Shown here: positions 16,230-24,332 of the stretch, piece after piece | How positions within the stretch are numbered: the stretch's first letter is position 1 | Layout: each line of letters starts with the position of its first letter | Assembly (NCBI GenBank): GCA_046705645.1 | Contig: JBJKQE010000041.1 | Coordinates: 1-26,062 of the forward strand | Direction: 5' to 3' | Source: FEN-1297 sp046705645 | GTDB lineage: Bacteria; Bacteroidota; Ignavibacteria; Ignavibacteriales; Ignavibacteriaceae | Length of the DNA: 26,062 nt | Notes under the pieces: model-generated | Database searches by the model: none | Seen by the model: the letters and a program-made list of their open reading frames with translations, nothing else | Told to the model about the DNA's origin: nothing | Made by a program: the position numbers and the translations under genes

Positions 16230-17612
16230 TCATGATGGAAATTTAATATAGACAGAAGTTCCGTTATAAACTTTGCTTTCTATATTTATATCAAGATTTT
16301 GAAGGTCTGCAAGCTTTTTTACAATTGCCATCCCGATTCCGATGCCGCCGGCTTGAGGTGTGCGAGATTCATCCGCACGGTAAAAACGGTCGAATATTTT
16401 GGAAACTTGTTCTTCCGTCATCCCGATTCCGTTATCTTTTATAGAGCACACAACATTTCCGTTTATTTTATTTACCGAAATTTCTATTTGTTTTCCTTCA
16501 TCGGAGTATTTAACGGCATTGGATAAAATATTTTCCAGTATTGTTTCCAGCATTGATATATCTGCATTAACCAAAGCATTATTGCAGCAACTTAAATTAA
16601 TATTAATTCCCTTTTGGTCTATAAAACTTCGCAGTCTTGTAATTGCTGAATTAATGCTGTCATAGATGTTTATTTTAGCGATCACAGGAGTTAATTTTCC
16701 GCTTTCATAACGTGCCAGCATAAGCAGTTGATCAATTAGGCCTGACATTCTATCTGCTTCATCAATGCAGTAGCGAATCTTACTTTCATATTGTTCGATT
16801 TCTCTTGGTTTTCTTATAAGTACTTCCAGCGTACCTTTAATAACCGAAAGGGGAGTTCTCAATTCGTGTGAAGCATCTGCAGTAAATTGTTTTTCCCTTA
16901 ACACAGCATCTTCAAGCCTGTTTAGCAGTTCATTAATAGTTGATGTTAAAGTATAAATTTCATCTCTGTGAACAGGCATGTCTATTCTCTCATCTAAATT
17001 TTCTTTAGTAATCCTTTCTGCTGTAGAAATAACTTTATTTATGGGAGAAATACCCGCACCGGCAATAAATCTTGTAACATAAAATAATGCAAACAGTACT
17101 ATCCAGAATGAATTAACGAGAACAATAAATAAATTGTTAAGAACAACCGCCGATTCTTCAAGAGGCATCGCAATAATTATAAAGCCTAATATTTTTCCAA
17201 CCGGATTTATAATAGGTAGCTGAACTTGTCTAGTCGGTTTGCCGGAAAGTTTGGTATTAAAGTAGGTTTTTGTTTTTAATTTAGGGTCGAATCTTAGGTT
17301 TCCGCTTAATAAATTACCCGTTTTTTTAATAACATTTCCTGCAGTATCAACTACCTGAACAAATACGGGATTTACTTCAATCTGGCTGTGTTCATTTTCA
17401 TTCCACTCGAATTTGTTTGCAAACATAAACTGATTATTAAGTATAACAAGATTTTTTTCGATCTCGGAAGCCTCAGTATCAAGATCACTATCGAGATGGT
17501 TGTAGACAGTTTGATGAACAACTAAATAAATAGTTATAAATAAAATTCCGATTAATAAACTTGTAGCGGCAAGATAAAAAAATGTTATACGGTTTCTAAG
17601 GCTTAACTTCAT
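16230..17612 (-). CDS. Sensor histidine kinase, CusS/EnvZ-like architecture
   Basis: A 460-residue membrane kinase. Transmembrane helices at ~11-33 and ~158-180 enclose a ~125-residue periplasmic sensor domain. A HAMP linker follows (~180-230; ISPINKVISTAERITKENLDERI), then the phosphoacceptor FTADASHELRTPLS with His249. The ATP-binding domain has the N box (ENILSNAVKYS), G1 (SIKDNGIGM), F box and G2 (GGIGIGMAIVKKL). The ATG overlaps the last base of the response regulator stop (TAATG), so the pair is translationally coupled. By order and architecture it resembles kinases that sense copper or other metals and envelope stress; the ligand cannot be read from sequence. No gene follows closely downstream. 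Confidence 0.92.
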   Translation of the reverse strand: MKLSLRNRITFFYLAATSLLIGILFITIYLVVHQTVYNHLDSDLDTEASEIEKNLVILNNQFMFANKFEWNENEHSQIEVNPVFVQVVDTAGNVIKKTGNLLSGNLRFDPKLKTKTYFNTKLSGKPTRQVQLPIINPVGKILGFIIIAMPLEESAVVLNNLFIVLVNSFWIVLFALFYVTRFIAGAGISPINKVISTAERITKENLDERIDMPVHRDEIYTLTSTINELLNRLEDAVLREKQFTADASHELRTPLSVIKGTLEVLIRKPREIEQYESKIRYCIDEADRMSGLIDQLLMLARYESGKLTPVIAKINIYDSINSAITRLRSFIDQKGININLSCCNNALVNADISMLETILENILSNAVKYSDEGKQIEISVNKINGNVVCSIKDNGIGMTEEQVSKIFDRFYRADESRTPQAGGIGIGMAIVKKLADLQNLDINIESKVYNGTSVYIKFPS

Positions 17613-18280
17613 TATTCCTCTTTTGCAATGTATCCGACTCCGCGTACAGTATGTATGAAATTAGACCCGTTGCCTACATCAAGTTTCTTCCTTAAAAAAT
17701 TTATATACACATCAATAACAGAAGTATCCGCATCAAAATGAATATCCCATACATGTTCGATAATTCTTGTACGGGTGCTTACTTTATTTTTGTTCCTTAG
17801 AAGATATTCCAGCAATGCGAACTCTTTTTGAGTCAGAATTATTTCTCTCGGTCCTCTGAATACCTGGTGAGTTTCAAGATTCATCTGAATATCGTTTATT
17901 TGCAGAATAGTTTGTTCGCCTTCTTTCGTCCTTAACTGAACGCGTATTCTTGCAAGTAGTTCTTCAAATTTGAACGGTTTTTTTATATAATCATTGGCGC
18001 CTGCTTCCAACCCGAAGACAATATCGGTAACCGTATCCTTAGCAGTTAAAAATATTATGGGGGTTTTTATATTTGACTTTCTGATTTGCCTGCATACTTC
18101 AATTCCGCTTATACCGGGAATCATCCAATCGAGCAGAATAAGATCGTAATCATTAATTTCAGCCATTTCCAATCCTTTATTACCGTTGCAGGCCGTATCC
18201 ACTGCAAAGGATTCCTCAGCAAGGCCATCCTTTAAAAAGTTGGCGATACCAGGTTCATCTTCAACAATAAGAATTCGCAT
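17612..18280 (-). CDS. OmpR/PhoB-family response regulator
   Basis: A 222-residue regulator. The receiver domain (1-120) has the acidic pocket Glu7-Asp8, phosphoacceptor Asp51 in LILLDWMIPG, Thr79 and Lys101 in YIKKPF. The C-terminal winged helix (~128-220) has LTQKEFALLEYLL, the recognition region DTSVIDVYINFLRKKL, and the wing IHTVRGVGYIA. It sits between the DUF2231 gene (18 bases upstream) and its kinase (1-base overlap). OmpR-type proteins bind direct repeats spaced 10-11 bp; repeats of exactly this kind lie upstream of its own operon and of the rubrerythrin gene, so I infer these are its sites. Confidence 0.93.
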   Translation of the reverse strand: MRILIVEDEPGIANFLKDGLAEESFAVDTACNGNKGLEMAEINDYDLILLDWMIPGISGIEVCRQIRKSNIKTPIIFLTAKDTVTDIVFGLEAGANDYIKKPFKFEELLARIRVQLRTKEGEQTILQINDIQMNLETHQVFRGPREIILTQKEFALLEYLLRNKNKVSTRTRIIEHVWDIHFDADTSVIDVYINFLRKKLDVGNGSNFIHTVRGVGYIAKEE

Positions 18281-18298
18281 TTATAATCTCTCTTAATT

Positions 18299-18796
18299 TT
18301 AATCATTAAGTTTCTCATTTCCTTTATCGCTATTAAAACCAGAATCGAACGAACCGAAATTAAATTGAACCCCGGCAGCGTGTTTAAAAACAAGCTCGCC
18401 TCCGTAATATCCGGTTCTTGCAATCGACAACACTCCAATCAGAAATATAAATAATGCTATCCAGCGAAATGTTCCCACATAATTTTTTGTAAGATTTAAT
18501 GTAATTCTTACAAGTGCCGCAATTATCATTAACCACAAAGAAAGTTCGGCGGCAGATTCATGAGTTTCCAGCGCTTTTTTAAGACTCCCAGATTCGGTGA
18601 TACCGCCGCCGGCCAGATTACCTGAAATATAAGCTGCAGCAACACCTAATGTTCCCAAAATTAATAAATAAAATCCTGCTTTGCTAAAAAAATCCTTTTT
18701 AAAAATTAAGCCTAAAGCATCTGCTAAAAATCCTACAATTAGAAGGGCAATAGGAAAATGCACTATCATCGGGTGTATATGTGTCGGGTCAAACAT
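18299..18796 (-). CDS. DUF2231 family membrane protein
   Basis: A 165-residue protein with four predicted membrane helices and a GGAG ribosome site 6 bases before the ATG. The N-terminus carries the family hallmark FDPTHIHPMIVHFPIALL, with His6, His8 and His13 placed to bind haem or metal. Helices lie at about 10-30, 38-60, 82-102 and 110-128. The C-terminal tail starts at the YYGGELVFKHAAGVQF motif (another His) and continues into a ~20-residue polar end. It is the first gene of the operon with the two-component system. DUF2231 proteins often accompany metal or respiratory genes, but their role is not established. Here it may be a membrane accessory to the sensor or a product it controls. 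Confidence 0.85.
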   Translation of the reverse strand: MFDPTHIHPMIVHFPIALLIVGFLADALGLIFKKDFFSKAGFYLLILGTLGVAAAYISGNLAGGGITESGSLKKALETHESAAELSLWLMIIAALVRITLNLTKNYVGTFRWIALFIFLIGVLSIARTGYYGGELVFKHAAGVQFNFGSFDSGFNSDKGNEKLND

Positions 18797-18822
18797 ATTA
18801 TTCTCCTTTACTTTTTTTGATC

Positions 18823-18885
18823 CAAACTTATTAACTCATATCTTAAATCATTCTAAGTGAATTCTTAAAATTTGCTAAAAACGTT
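18823..18885 (-). promoter_or_regulatory. Promoter of the DUF2231/two-component operon with four tandem 11-bp operator repeats
   Basis: Four 11-mers run head to tail on the plus strand at 18842-18885: CTTAAATCATT, CTAAGTGAATT, CTTAAAATTTG and CTAAAAACGTT. The -10 box TAAGTTTG (18830 down to 18823) fits TAnnTTTG and is 12 bases from the first repeat. The ATG is 27 bases further on. This places the repeats over the -35 region, as for an activator such as an autoregulating response regulator. Confidence 0.68.
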
Positions 18886-18905
18886 TATGAGAATGTAGTT
18901 TTAGG

Positions 18906-19817
18906 TTAATTTTTGATATGAAACTCGTTATGAACTTCATCATGTAACTCGCGCGGTTCTAAGTGTGAAATAATATTTGCTTGAGTAGTTAAATTCTTCT
19001 TAACGGCGATTTCCAAATCTGTTGCAACTTTATGTGCATCTTCAAGCAGAGTACCCTTAGGAAATAAAAGATGAAACTCTATCCAGATAATATTGCCGCT
19101 TTCTCGATATCTAAGCTGATGATATTCTAAACATCTCAATTTAGTTTCTTTATCTAAAGTATTTTTAATTGATTTTGCTAATTTCTCATTACTTTCATCC
19201 ATCAAACCGCCGATTGATTTTCTAACAAGCTTACTTCCTGACCAGAGTATATTTATTGCTGCTGCTATTGCAACAATAGGATCGAATGGAAGCCAACCGG
19301 TTAACAAAGTAAGAAGTAATCCGGCAACTACACCAAAGCTTGTCCAGGAATCCGTAAGTACATGCTTCCCATTTGCAATAAGAATGAGTGAATTTGTCTT
19401 TTTGCCTTTCCAGACTATGAAACTTCCTAGAAACAAATTGATGACCGATGCTGAAAAAGTAAAGAGCGTTCCTTCATCAAGGTTTGTAATTTCGATTCCG
19501 AACAACAAACGTTTTATAGAAATATAAATTATATAAAAAGCAGCAAGTATAATTAATGCACCTTCAAATCCTGCAGAAAAGTAGCTTATTTTATGATGTC
19601 CGTAGGTATGTCCTTCATCGGCAGGTTGAAAACTGTACCATAGACTGAAAACTGCGAAGCCAACTCCTATAATATGAATTACGGATTCAGCCGCATCGGA
19701 AAGTATGGCAGTAGATCCTGTTAAGGAATATGCATACCATTTAATAGCCAACATTAAAAAGCCGAATGCAAATGAAAGTCGAATGGCAAACATTTGAGCT
19801 GATTTATCAGTGGTCAT
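18906..19817 (-). CDS. Cation diffusion facilitator (CDF) metal exporter
   Basis: A 303-residue transporter. About six membrane helices occupy residues ~10-205, followed by a cytoplasmic C-terminal domain (~210-290; LEYHQLRYRESGNIIWIEFHL, KNLTTQANIISHLEP). Transport-site residues are partly unusual: helix 2 reads SDAAESVIH (Asp41, Glu44, His48), where many members have Asp-x2-His-x3-Asp, while helix 5 has a normal His152-x3-Asp156 (HVLTD). The cytoplasmic loop HTYGHHKISYF is typical of the family. CDF proteins export Zn2+, Co2+, Fe2+ or Mn2+ by proton exchange; the altered helix 2 makes specificity uncertain. It lies next to, but is probably transcribed separately from, the DUF2231 operon. 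Confidence 0.92.
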   Translation of the reverse strand: MTTDKSAQMFAIRLSFAFGFLMLAIKWYAYSLTGSTAILSDAAESVIHIIGVGFAVFSLWYSFQPADEGHTYGHHKISYFSAGFEGALIILAAFYIIYISIKRLLFGIEITNLDEGTLFTFSASVINLFLGSFIVWKGKKTNSLILIANGKHVLTDSWTSFGVVAGLLLTLLTGWLPFDPIVAIAAAINILWSGSKLVRKSIGGLMDESNEKLAKSIKNTLDKETKLRCLEYHQLRYRESGNIIWIEFHLLFPKGTLLEDAHKVATDLEIAVKKNLTTQANIISHLEPRELHDEVHNEFHIKN

Positions 19818-20457
19818 ATTTAATTATCATCCCGATATTAAATGAAAAGTGTCGAATGATTAAAGTCCCCATTGCCGACTATTAAAATAGTTTAGTAATA
19901 ATCCTTCTTAGAAAACGGATAATTTTTAGTTTAGTTAAAATCCAATTTAAAAGTAAAGTTTTATGTTTAAATAAAAATTAATTGTTTCTTAAAAAATGCT
20001 TAAAATTAGCTGATTAAGATTGATAAGATTGTGAAAAGTTTAATTGGCTGGAATATTCAAATGATGTAATGACTTAAATATGAAACCTTATTTGTTTCGC
20101 CTTTCGTTTTTAAAAAATAACGAAACAGTGTGACGCCATTTTTATTATGCTTACTCGAAACAGATTGTTGATGAGAAAATATACATTGTTACTGTCTTTC
20201 TCGCACGTTGCAATCGTGGCAAATACCTTATTGTTTGTATAGCATTTAAATATTAGCTTATTTAATTAACAATACTTATAATAATTTGGTATTACCTGTA
20301 AACACCGCACACGTTTTCAAAAAAATATTTCTTAAATTTATAACAAAGAAATTCAGATTATATTTTTAATCCTGGAAAATTAAAAGCGGATAGTTTCTCT
20401 TAAAAATAAATACTTCATCATATTTTAAAATTCGAAACAAAAGGAATTGCTGTTAAT
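19818..20457. other. 640-base intergenic region between divergent genes
   Basis: No ORF of note. Besides the CDF operator it holds inverted repeats around CGAAACA: TGTTTCG (20093-20099) with CGAAACA (20121-20127), a 7-bp hairpin TTTCGTT/AACGAAA (20102-20108, 20119-20125), and a direct copy CGAAACAG at 20156-20163. The promoter of the downstream kinase gene must lie here, but I cannot place it. Confidence 0.5.
19948..20009 (-). promoter_or_regulatory. Probable promoter/operator of the CDF transporter gene
   Basis: Two perfect-looking repeats, CTTAAAAAATG and CTTAAAATTAG (19988-20009), are preceded in register by two weaker 11-mers (TTTAAATAAAA, ATTAATTGTTT; 19966-19987). The orientation matches the rubrerythrin and DUF2231 sites. 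TACTTTTA (19955 down to 19948) differs from TAnnTTTG only at the last base and is 11 bases from the first repeat. The leader to the ATG at 19817 would be ~120 bases. Confidence 0.45.
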
Positions 20458-21657
20458 ATGAATTTATCCGAACGTTATCAAAATCTAATAAATTATTTAA
20501 CCGATTATATATATACGGTAAGAATTATGGATGGTACTGTTGTCGAAACTATTCACGGACCGGGATGTGTTTCAGTTACGGGCTATACATCCGAAGATTA
20601 TAAATCTGATCCCGAGCTTTGGTATAGAATGGTTCATCATAAAGACAAAGAAAAAGTATTGAATCAGGCAAAGCTTGCATTAACAGGTAATGATGCCGGC
20701 TCAATAGAACATAGGATTGTTCATCGAGACGGACATATCAGGTGGGTGAAAAACCAAATTGTTGTTACAAAAGACGATAACGGCAGCCCTGTTGCGTACG
20801 ACGGTTTAATAAATGATATAACGGAATTAAAAAAAGCGGAAGCAGTATCCGAAGTAAGAAACCGCCAATTGATGCAGGCGGACAAAATGGCTTCACTCGG
20901 AATTCTTGTTGCCGGTATTGCACACGAAATAAATAATCCCAATAACTTTATTCTACTTAATGTTAATTTGTTTATGCAGATATGGAAAGATATTACCCCG
21001 ATCCTTGATGAATATTACAAAAACAACGGGGACTTTGTACTTGCAGGTATGCTTTACGACCGGTCAAAAGAAAAAATAACTCAATCGCTCGACGGAATTC
21101 TGCAGGGATCGGAAAGGATAAAAAATATTACCAAAAGCTTAACGGAGTATTCTAAAGCGGATGACGGAAATCTTAACGATAATGTAAATATTAATAAAGT
21201 TGTTAAAATGGCTATCATGATTACAAATAATTTAATCAAGAGATCAACCGATAATTTTTCCGTAAAATATGATGAGAATATTCCGTTAATTCAGGGTAAC
21301 GAACAACAGCTCGAGCAGGTGGTTATCAATTTAATAACAAATGCATGCCAGTCATTAAAAGATAAAAACAATTCGATTAAGGTTCGCACATTTTATTACA
21401 AGGAAAAGAATGAAGTAAAAATAAAAGTGAGAGATGAGGGAATAGGTATAAAAGAAAGCGATTTAAAATATATTATGGATCCGTTCTTTACTACAAAAAG
21501 AAATATAGGAGGGACGGGCCTGGGATTAACCGTATCCTACAATATTGTAAAAAATCACGGCGGGTCTTTAAGCTTAAAAAGTTCCAAAGGTAAAGGTACG
21601 CTGGCAAAAGTATGTCTGCCCGTAAGCAAGATTGAAAATTGGGAGAATAAAACATGA
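20458..21657 (+). CDS. Soluble PAS-domain histidine kinase, NtrB-like
   Basis: A 399-residue kinase with no membrane segment, hence cytoplasmic. A PAS domain with PAC motif occupies ~5-130 (VSVTGYTSEDYKSDPELW, HRIVHRDGHIRWVKN, DGLINDITELKKAE). A short coiled linker leads to the dimerisation/phosphoacceptor segment ASLGILVAGIAHEINNP with His156. The N box is VVINLITNACQSL, G1 KVRDEGIGI, then DPFFTTKR and G2 GGTGLGLTVSYNI. This NNPxNxI-type H box and the architecture are those of NtrB/AtoS-like kinases that feed sigma-54 activators. AAAGGAA lies ~10 bases before the ATG. Its stop overlaps the next ATG (ATGA), coupling it to the cognate activator. The signal sensed by the PAS domain is unknown. 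Confidence 0.92.
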   Translation: MNLSERYQNLINYLTDYIYTVRIMDGTVVETIHGPGCVSVTGYTSEDYKSDPELWYRMVHHKDKEKVLNQAKLALTGNDAGSIEHRIVHRDGHIRWVKNQIVVTKDDNGSPVAYDGLINDITELKKAEAVSEVRNRQLMQADKMASLGILVAGIAHEINNPNNFILLNVNLFMQIWKDITPILDEYYKNNGDFVLAGMLYDRSKEKITQSLDGILQGSERIKNITKSLTEYSKADDGNLNDNVNINKVVKMAIMITNNLIKRSTDNFSVKYDENIPLIQGNEQQLEQVVINLITNACQSLKDKNNSIKVRTFYYKEKNEVKIKVRDEGIGIKESDLKYIMDPFFTTKRNIGGTGLGLTVSYNIVKNHGGSLSLKSSKGKGTLAKVCLPVSKIENWENKT

Positions 21658-23096
21658 AACCAATTATTACTCCTGTTAATCCTATATTACTCGTAGATGA
21701 TGAGGAACATTTTTTATTAAGTGCGGAATTAGCAATCTCTTCTCACGGAATAAAAAATATTGAAACCTGCAAAGATAGCAGCAAAGTAATGGAATTGCTT
21801 TCCGCAAAAGAATATTCTCTTTTAGTTCTGGATATTAATATGCAGTTTGTTTCCGGGTTAGACCTTTTGCCTGCGATCAGAAGTCAATTTCCCGATATAC
21901 CTGTTGTTATAATTACAGCCATTAACGATGTTGAAAGCGCAGTTTTTTGCATGAAGGAAGGTGCATTCGATTATATTGTAAAACCGGTGGATAATACAAG
22001 ACTTGTAACAACGGTGAAAAGAGGGTTGGAACTAACGGAAATTCGTAATGAAAATAAAATGCTTAAGCAGTCCTTTCTTCGAGCAAATTTGGAAGACCCC
22101 GGAGCTTTTAGTGAAATTATTACAAACTGCAGTACAATGGAATCAATATTTAAATATATTGAGGCTATTGGTAAAACCAATCTCCCTGTATTGATTTCAG
22201 GTGAAACTGGAACAGGTAAAGAACTTTTTGCAAAAGCAATTCATAAAGTAAGCGGAAGAAAAGGTGAACTTGTTCCCGTTAATGTAGCCGGAGTTGACGA
22301 TAATCTTTTTTCGGATACGCTATTCGGACACAAGAAAGGTGCTTTTACGGGGGCCGAATTAGAAAGAAAGGGATTAATTGAAAAAGCCGAGAACGGTACT
22401 TTATTTCTGGATGAAATCGGAGATTTAAGTATAGAATCCCAGGTAAAATTACTAAGGCTTTTACAGGATGGAAATTATTATCCTTTAGGGTCCGACATTG
22501 CCAAACTTTCCGATGCCAGAATTATCGTTGCTACAAACCGGGATATAATTTCCATGCAGAAAAATAATCAATTCAGGCCGGATCTATATTTCAGGCTAAA
22601 GTCTCACGAGATTATAATCCCGCCGCTAAAAGACCGTAAAGTTGATCTTCCTATCTTAATCGATCATTTTATAAATAGGGCGGCTCATCATTTAAATAAG
22701 AATGTACCTGCAGTACCAAAAGAGTTATATACCATTTTTAATAATTACTCTTTCCCGGGAAATGTTCGTGAATTGGAGGGAATTATTTTCGATGCGGTAA
22801 GTCAGCATAAATCGGGTATACTATCTTTGGGGTCGATTAGAAATAAAACAATAGGGAACAATCATTATCAGAACCATTCATCATCCGGTCCGGAAAGTTT
22901 AACTGACAATACGGAAATAATTCATTTCCCCGGGAGATTACCTACAATTAAAGAAGTGGAAAACTCATTAATTGAAGAAGCTTTGAGAAGATCGGACGGT
23001 AATCAAAAAATTGCTGCAGATCTTTTAGGAATCTCAAGAAGAGCTTTAAATAACCGGCTGAGAAGAGCGGATGATAATAATGATCCGGCTGATTAA
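21654..23096 (+). CDS. NtrC-family sigma-54-dependent response regulator
   Basis: A 480-residue activator. The receiver domain (1-125) has the Asp pair (VDDEEH) and phosphoacceptor Asp60 in LLVLDINM. The AAA+ domain (~145-385) has Walker A GETGTGKE (from residue 183), the sigma-54 contact loop GAFTGA (229-234), Walker B LFLDEIGDL, and the arginine-rich RPDLYFRL. The C-terminal Fis-type helix-turn-helix is at 450-471 (NQKIAADLLGISRRALNNR). It needs phosphorylation by the overlapping kinase and acts at -24/-12 promoters. The intact GAFTGA loop says it is a true sigma-54 partner. A near-consensus -24/-12 element lies 217 bases downstream of its stop. Confidence 0.95.
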   Translation: MKPIITPVNPILLVDDEEHFLLSAELAISSHGIKNIETCKDSSKVMELLSAKEYSLLVLDINMQFVSGLDLLPAIRSQFPDIPVVIITAINDVESAVFCMKEGAFDYIVKPVDNTRLVTTVKRGLELTEIRNENKMLKQSFLRANLEDPGAFSEIITNCSTMESIFKYIEAIGKTNLPVLISGETGTGKELFAKAIHKVSGRKGELVPVNVAGVDDNLFSDTLFGHKKGAFTGAELERKGLIEKAENGTLFLDEIGDLSIESQVKLLRLLQDGNYYPLGSDIAKLSDARIIVATNRDIISMQKNNQFRPDLYFRLKSHEIIIPPLKDRKVDLPILIDHFINRAAHHLNKNVPAVPKELYTIFNNYSFPGNVRELEGIIFDAVSQHKSGILSLGSIRNKTIGNNHYQNHSSSGPESLTDNTEIIHFPGRLPTIKEVENSLIEEALRRSDGNQKIAADLLGISRRALNNRLRRADDNNDPAD

Positions 23097-23312
23097 TTAC
23101 TCATATTAAATTATTGTTAAGAAACTTTTTAAAAAGGCTGCCACATTTTTGTATATCGCCACAGATGCGTTAAATAATTAAATAATTGTATTTCAATAAG
23201 TTACCAACCCAGCCTTAATAAATTAGGCAATTTTGTGGCATCAACATAAATATTTTAAATAATTTATTATTATTTCCCTTATTGAATAAGTATTTTTTTA
23301 CTTAATTCGCTT

Positions 23313-23328
23313 TGGCATTCCATTTGAA
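23313..23328 (+). promoter_or_regulatory. Candidate sigma-54 (-24/-12) promoter
   Basis: TTGGCATTCCATTTGAA has GG at 23314-23315 and, after exactly 10 bases, GA where GC is expected, so it matches the YTGGCACG-N4-TTGCW pattern with few differences. It lies directly after an NtrC-type activator gene and ~37-52 bases before the next ATG. Upstream, GCCACA occurs at 23140-23145 and 23158-23163 and inverted (TGTGGC) at 23234-23239; these could be activator sites. Confidence 0.45.
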
Positions 23329-23364
23329 GTTTAGGAGGTGAACAAAAAATATAAGGAGTATAAT

Positions 23365-23787
23365 ATGAAAGTCTACAAATCATTATTCTTAGTAATCCTT
23401 GTCAGCAGCGTTGTATTTTCGTCGAACTTATTTGCACAAGGGAATAAAATGGTCAGTAAACAGTTGATAGCTGAGAAAGCATATAAAATAATTCCCAAAT
23501 CACTTGAAAGTAATATACCCGGAATAGTTGAATCAACAATTTATAATTTAGTCGAAATTAAGAAATACTATCCTGCAGGTAATTACTCGAATGTGATTGA
23601 AAAATTAAATGATATTGCTCAAAATTATCCTGATAAGACTATTCGAGCAAAAGCTTATTTGGCAAGTATCTATTTAAGCTCACGCGATTTTATAGAGGTT
23701 CATCCTGTGGAAAATTACTTCAGCCATGATTATATATTTAAGCAGATTGCCGAACAACTGGAAAACAAATTGGTATATAATAAATAA
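23365..23787 (+). CDS. Small secreted protein of unknown function
   Basis: A 140-residue protein. The start at 23365 is chosen over the in-frame GTG at 23338 because of AAGGAG at 23353-23358 and the signal peptide that follows (KVYKSLFLVILVSSVVFSSNLFAQ). The mature ~116 residues are mainly helical: IAEKAYKIIPKSLES, GIVESTIYNLVEIKKYYPAGNYSNVIEKLNDIAQNYPDK in two helices, AKAYLASIYLSSRDF, and a C-terminal DYIFKQIAEQLENKL. This could be a helical repeat of the HEAT or TPR kind. I do not recognise a family. It is probably driven by the sigma-54 element upstream and so controlled by the NtrBC-like pair. Confidence 0.75.
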   Translation: MKVYKSLFLVILVSSVVFSSNLFAQGNKMVSKQLIAEKAYKIIPKSLESNIPGIVESTIYNLVEIKKYYPAGNYSNVIEKLNDIAQNYPDKTIRAKAYLASIYLSSRDFIEVHPVENYFSHDYIFKQIAEQLENKLVYNK

Positions 23788-23794
23788 AAAATTT

Positions 23795-23816
23795 AACAGT
23801 AAGTATATGAACTGTT
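23795..23816 (+). terminator. Weak hairpin after the small secreted protein gene
   Basis: AACAGT (23795-23800) and ACTGTT (23811-23816) form a 6-bp stem with a 10-base loop followed by TT. It is 8 bases past the stop, so it may be a weak terminator or an operator palindrome for the next gene. Confidence 0.3.
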
Positions 23817-23858
23817 TTGAAAAATGTTTAAAATATTTTATAAAGAGAAGAGAGAATT

Positions 23859-24332
23859 ATGTTAGTTGATCTAAAATCCTTTAAGGGCTACGGAATAGAT
23901 GCACTTGACGGATTCGCCGGTTCGGTTCACGAATTTATTTTCAATAAAGAATCAAAGAAGGTTCACGGAATTGTAATAAATTCCGGAATCTTCTTAATGC
24001 CGGATCTCCATATTGTAAATCCGGAAGCAGTTTATAAACTGGATTTAACGGAGAGAAGACTTTCAGTGAATCTTACAAAGAAGGAAATTTTATTTAGTCC
24101 TATAGTTAGTGTTCTTAAGAAGAATAAAATATTTATGCCGGTAATCTGGGGAGGTACATATTTTTCATATGGCTGGTATCAAGCACCTTTATTCTTTTAC
24201 TATGTGAACAAAAGCGCTTCTGATGACAATTCGTCGTTAAGAAACACAAGAGAATTGAAGTATTGTTCGGTACAGACTCTTGAGCCCAGTAAAGGAAGAT
24301 TCGACGATTTTATATGCATTGTAGATTCATGA
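23859..24332 (+). CDS. PRC-barrel domain protein, cut short by a stop codon
   Basis: A 157-residue ORF beginning MLVDLKSFKGYGIDALDG, the standard PRC-barrel opening, with GFAGSVHEFIFNKESKKVHGIVIN as the barrel strands and a LMPDLHIVNPEAVYKLD segment. A second repeat starts at ~128 (LRNTRELKYCSVQTLEPSKGRFDDFICIVDS) but stops at TGA 24330, where the family has Trp. The missing part of this second repeat is found downstream in other frames. PRC-barrel proteins of this two-repeat type are small cytoplasmic stress-associated proteins of unclear role. Start context: AGAGAAGAGAG just before the ATG. Probably non-functional or only half functional. Confidence 0.7.
   Translation: MLVDLKSFKGYGIDALDGFAGSVHEFIFNKESKKVHGIVINSGIFLMPDLHIVNPEAVYKLDLTERRLSVNLTKKEILFSPIVSVLKKNKIFMPVIWGGTYFSYGWYQAPLFFYYVNKSASDDNSSLRNTRELKYCSVQTLEPSKGRFDDFICIVDS

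Noticed and set aside
23125..23136. CTTTTTAAAAAG perfect palindrome as a terminator after the NtrC-type gene
   Set aside because: There is no loop and only AT pairs in the centre, so a stable hairpin is unlikely.
23816..23837. Another copy of the 11-bp operator repeat (TTTGAAAAATG, TTTAAAATATT) before the PRC-barrel gene
   Set aside because: It is in the opposite orientation relative to the gene compared with the other sites, lacks the C at the start of each unit, and lacks a matching -10 box.
24330..24332. TGA in the PRC-barrel gene as a selenocysteine or read-through codon
   Set aside because: Two further frameshifts follow within 60 bases, and the expected residue is Trp, so simple gene decay explains it better.
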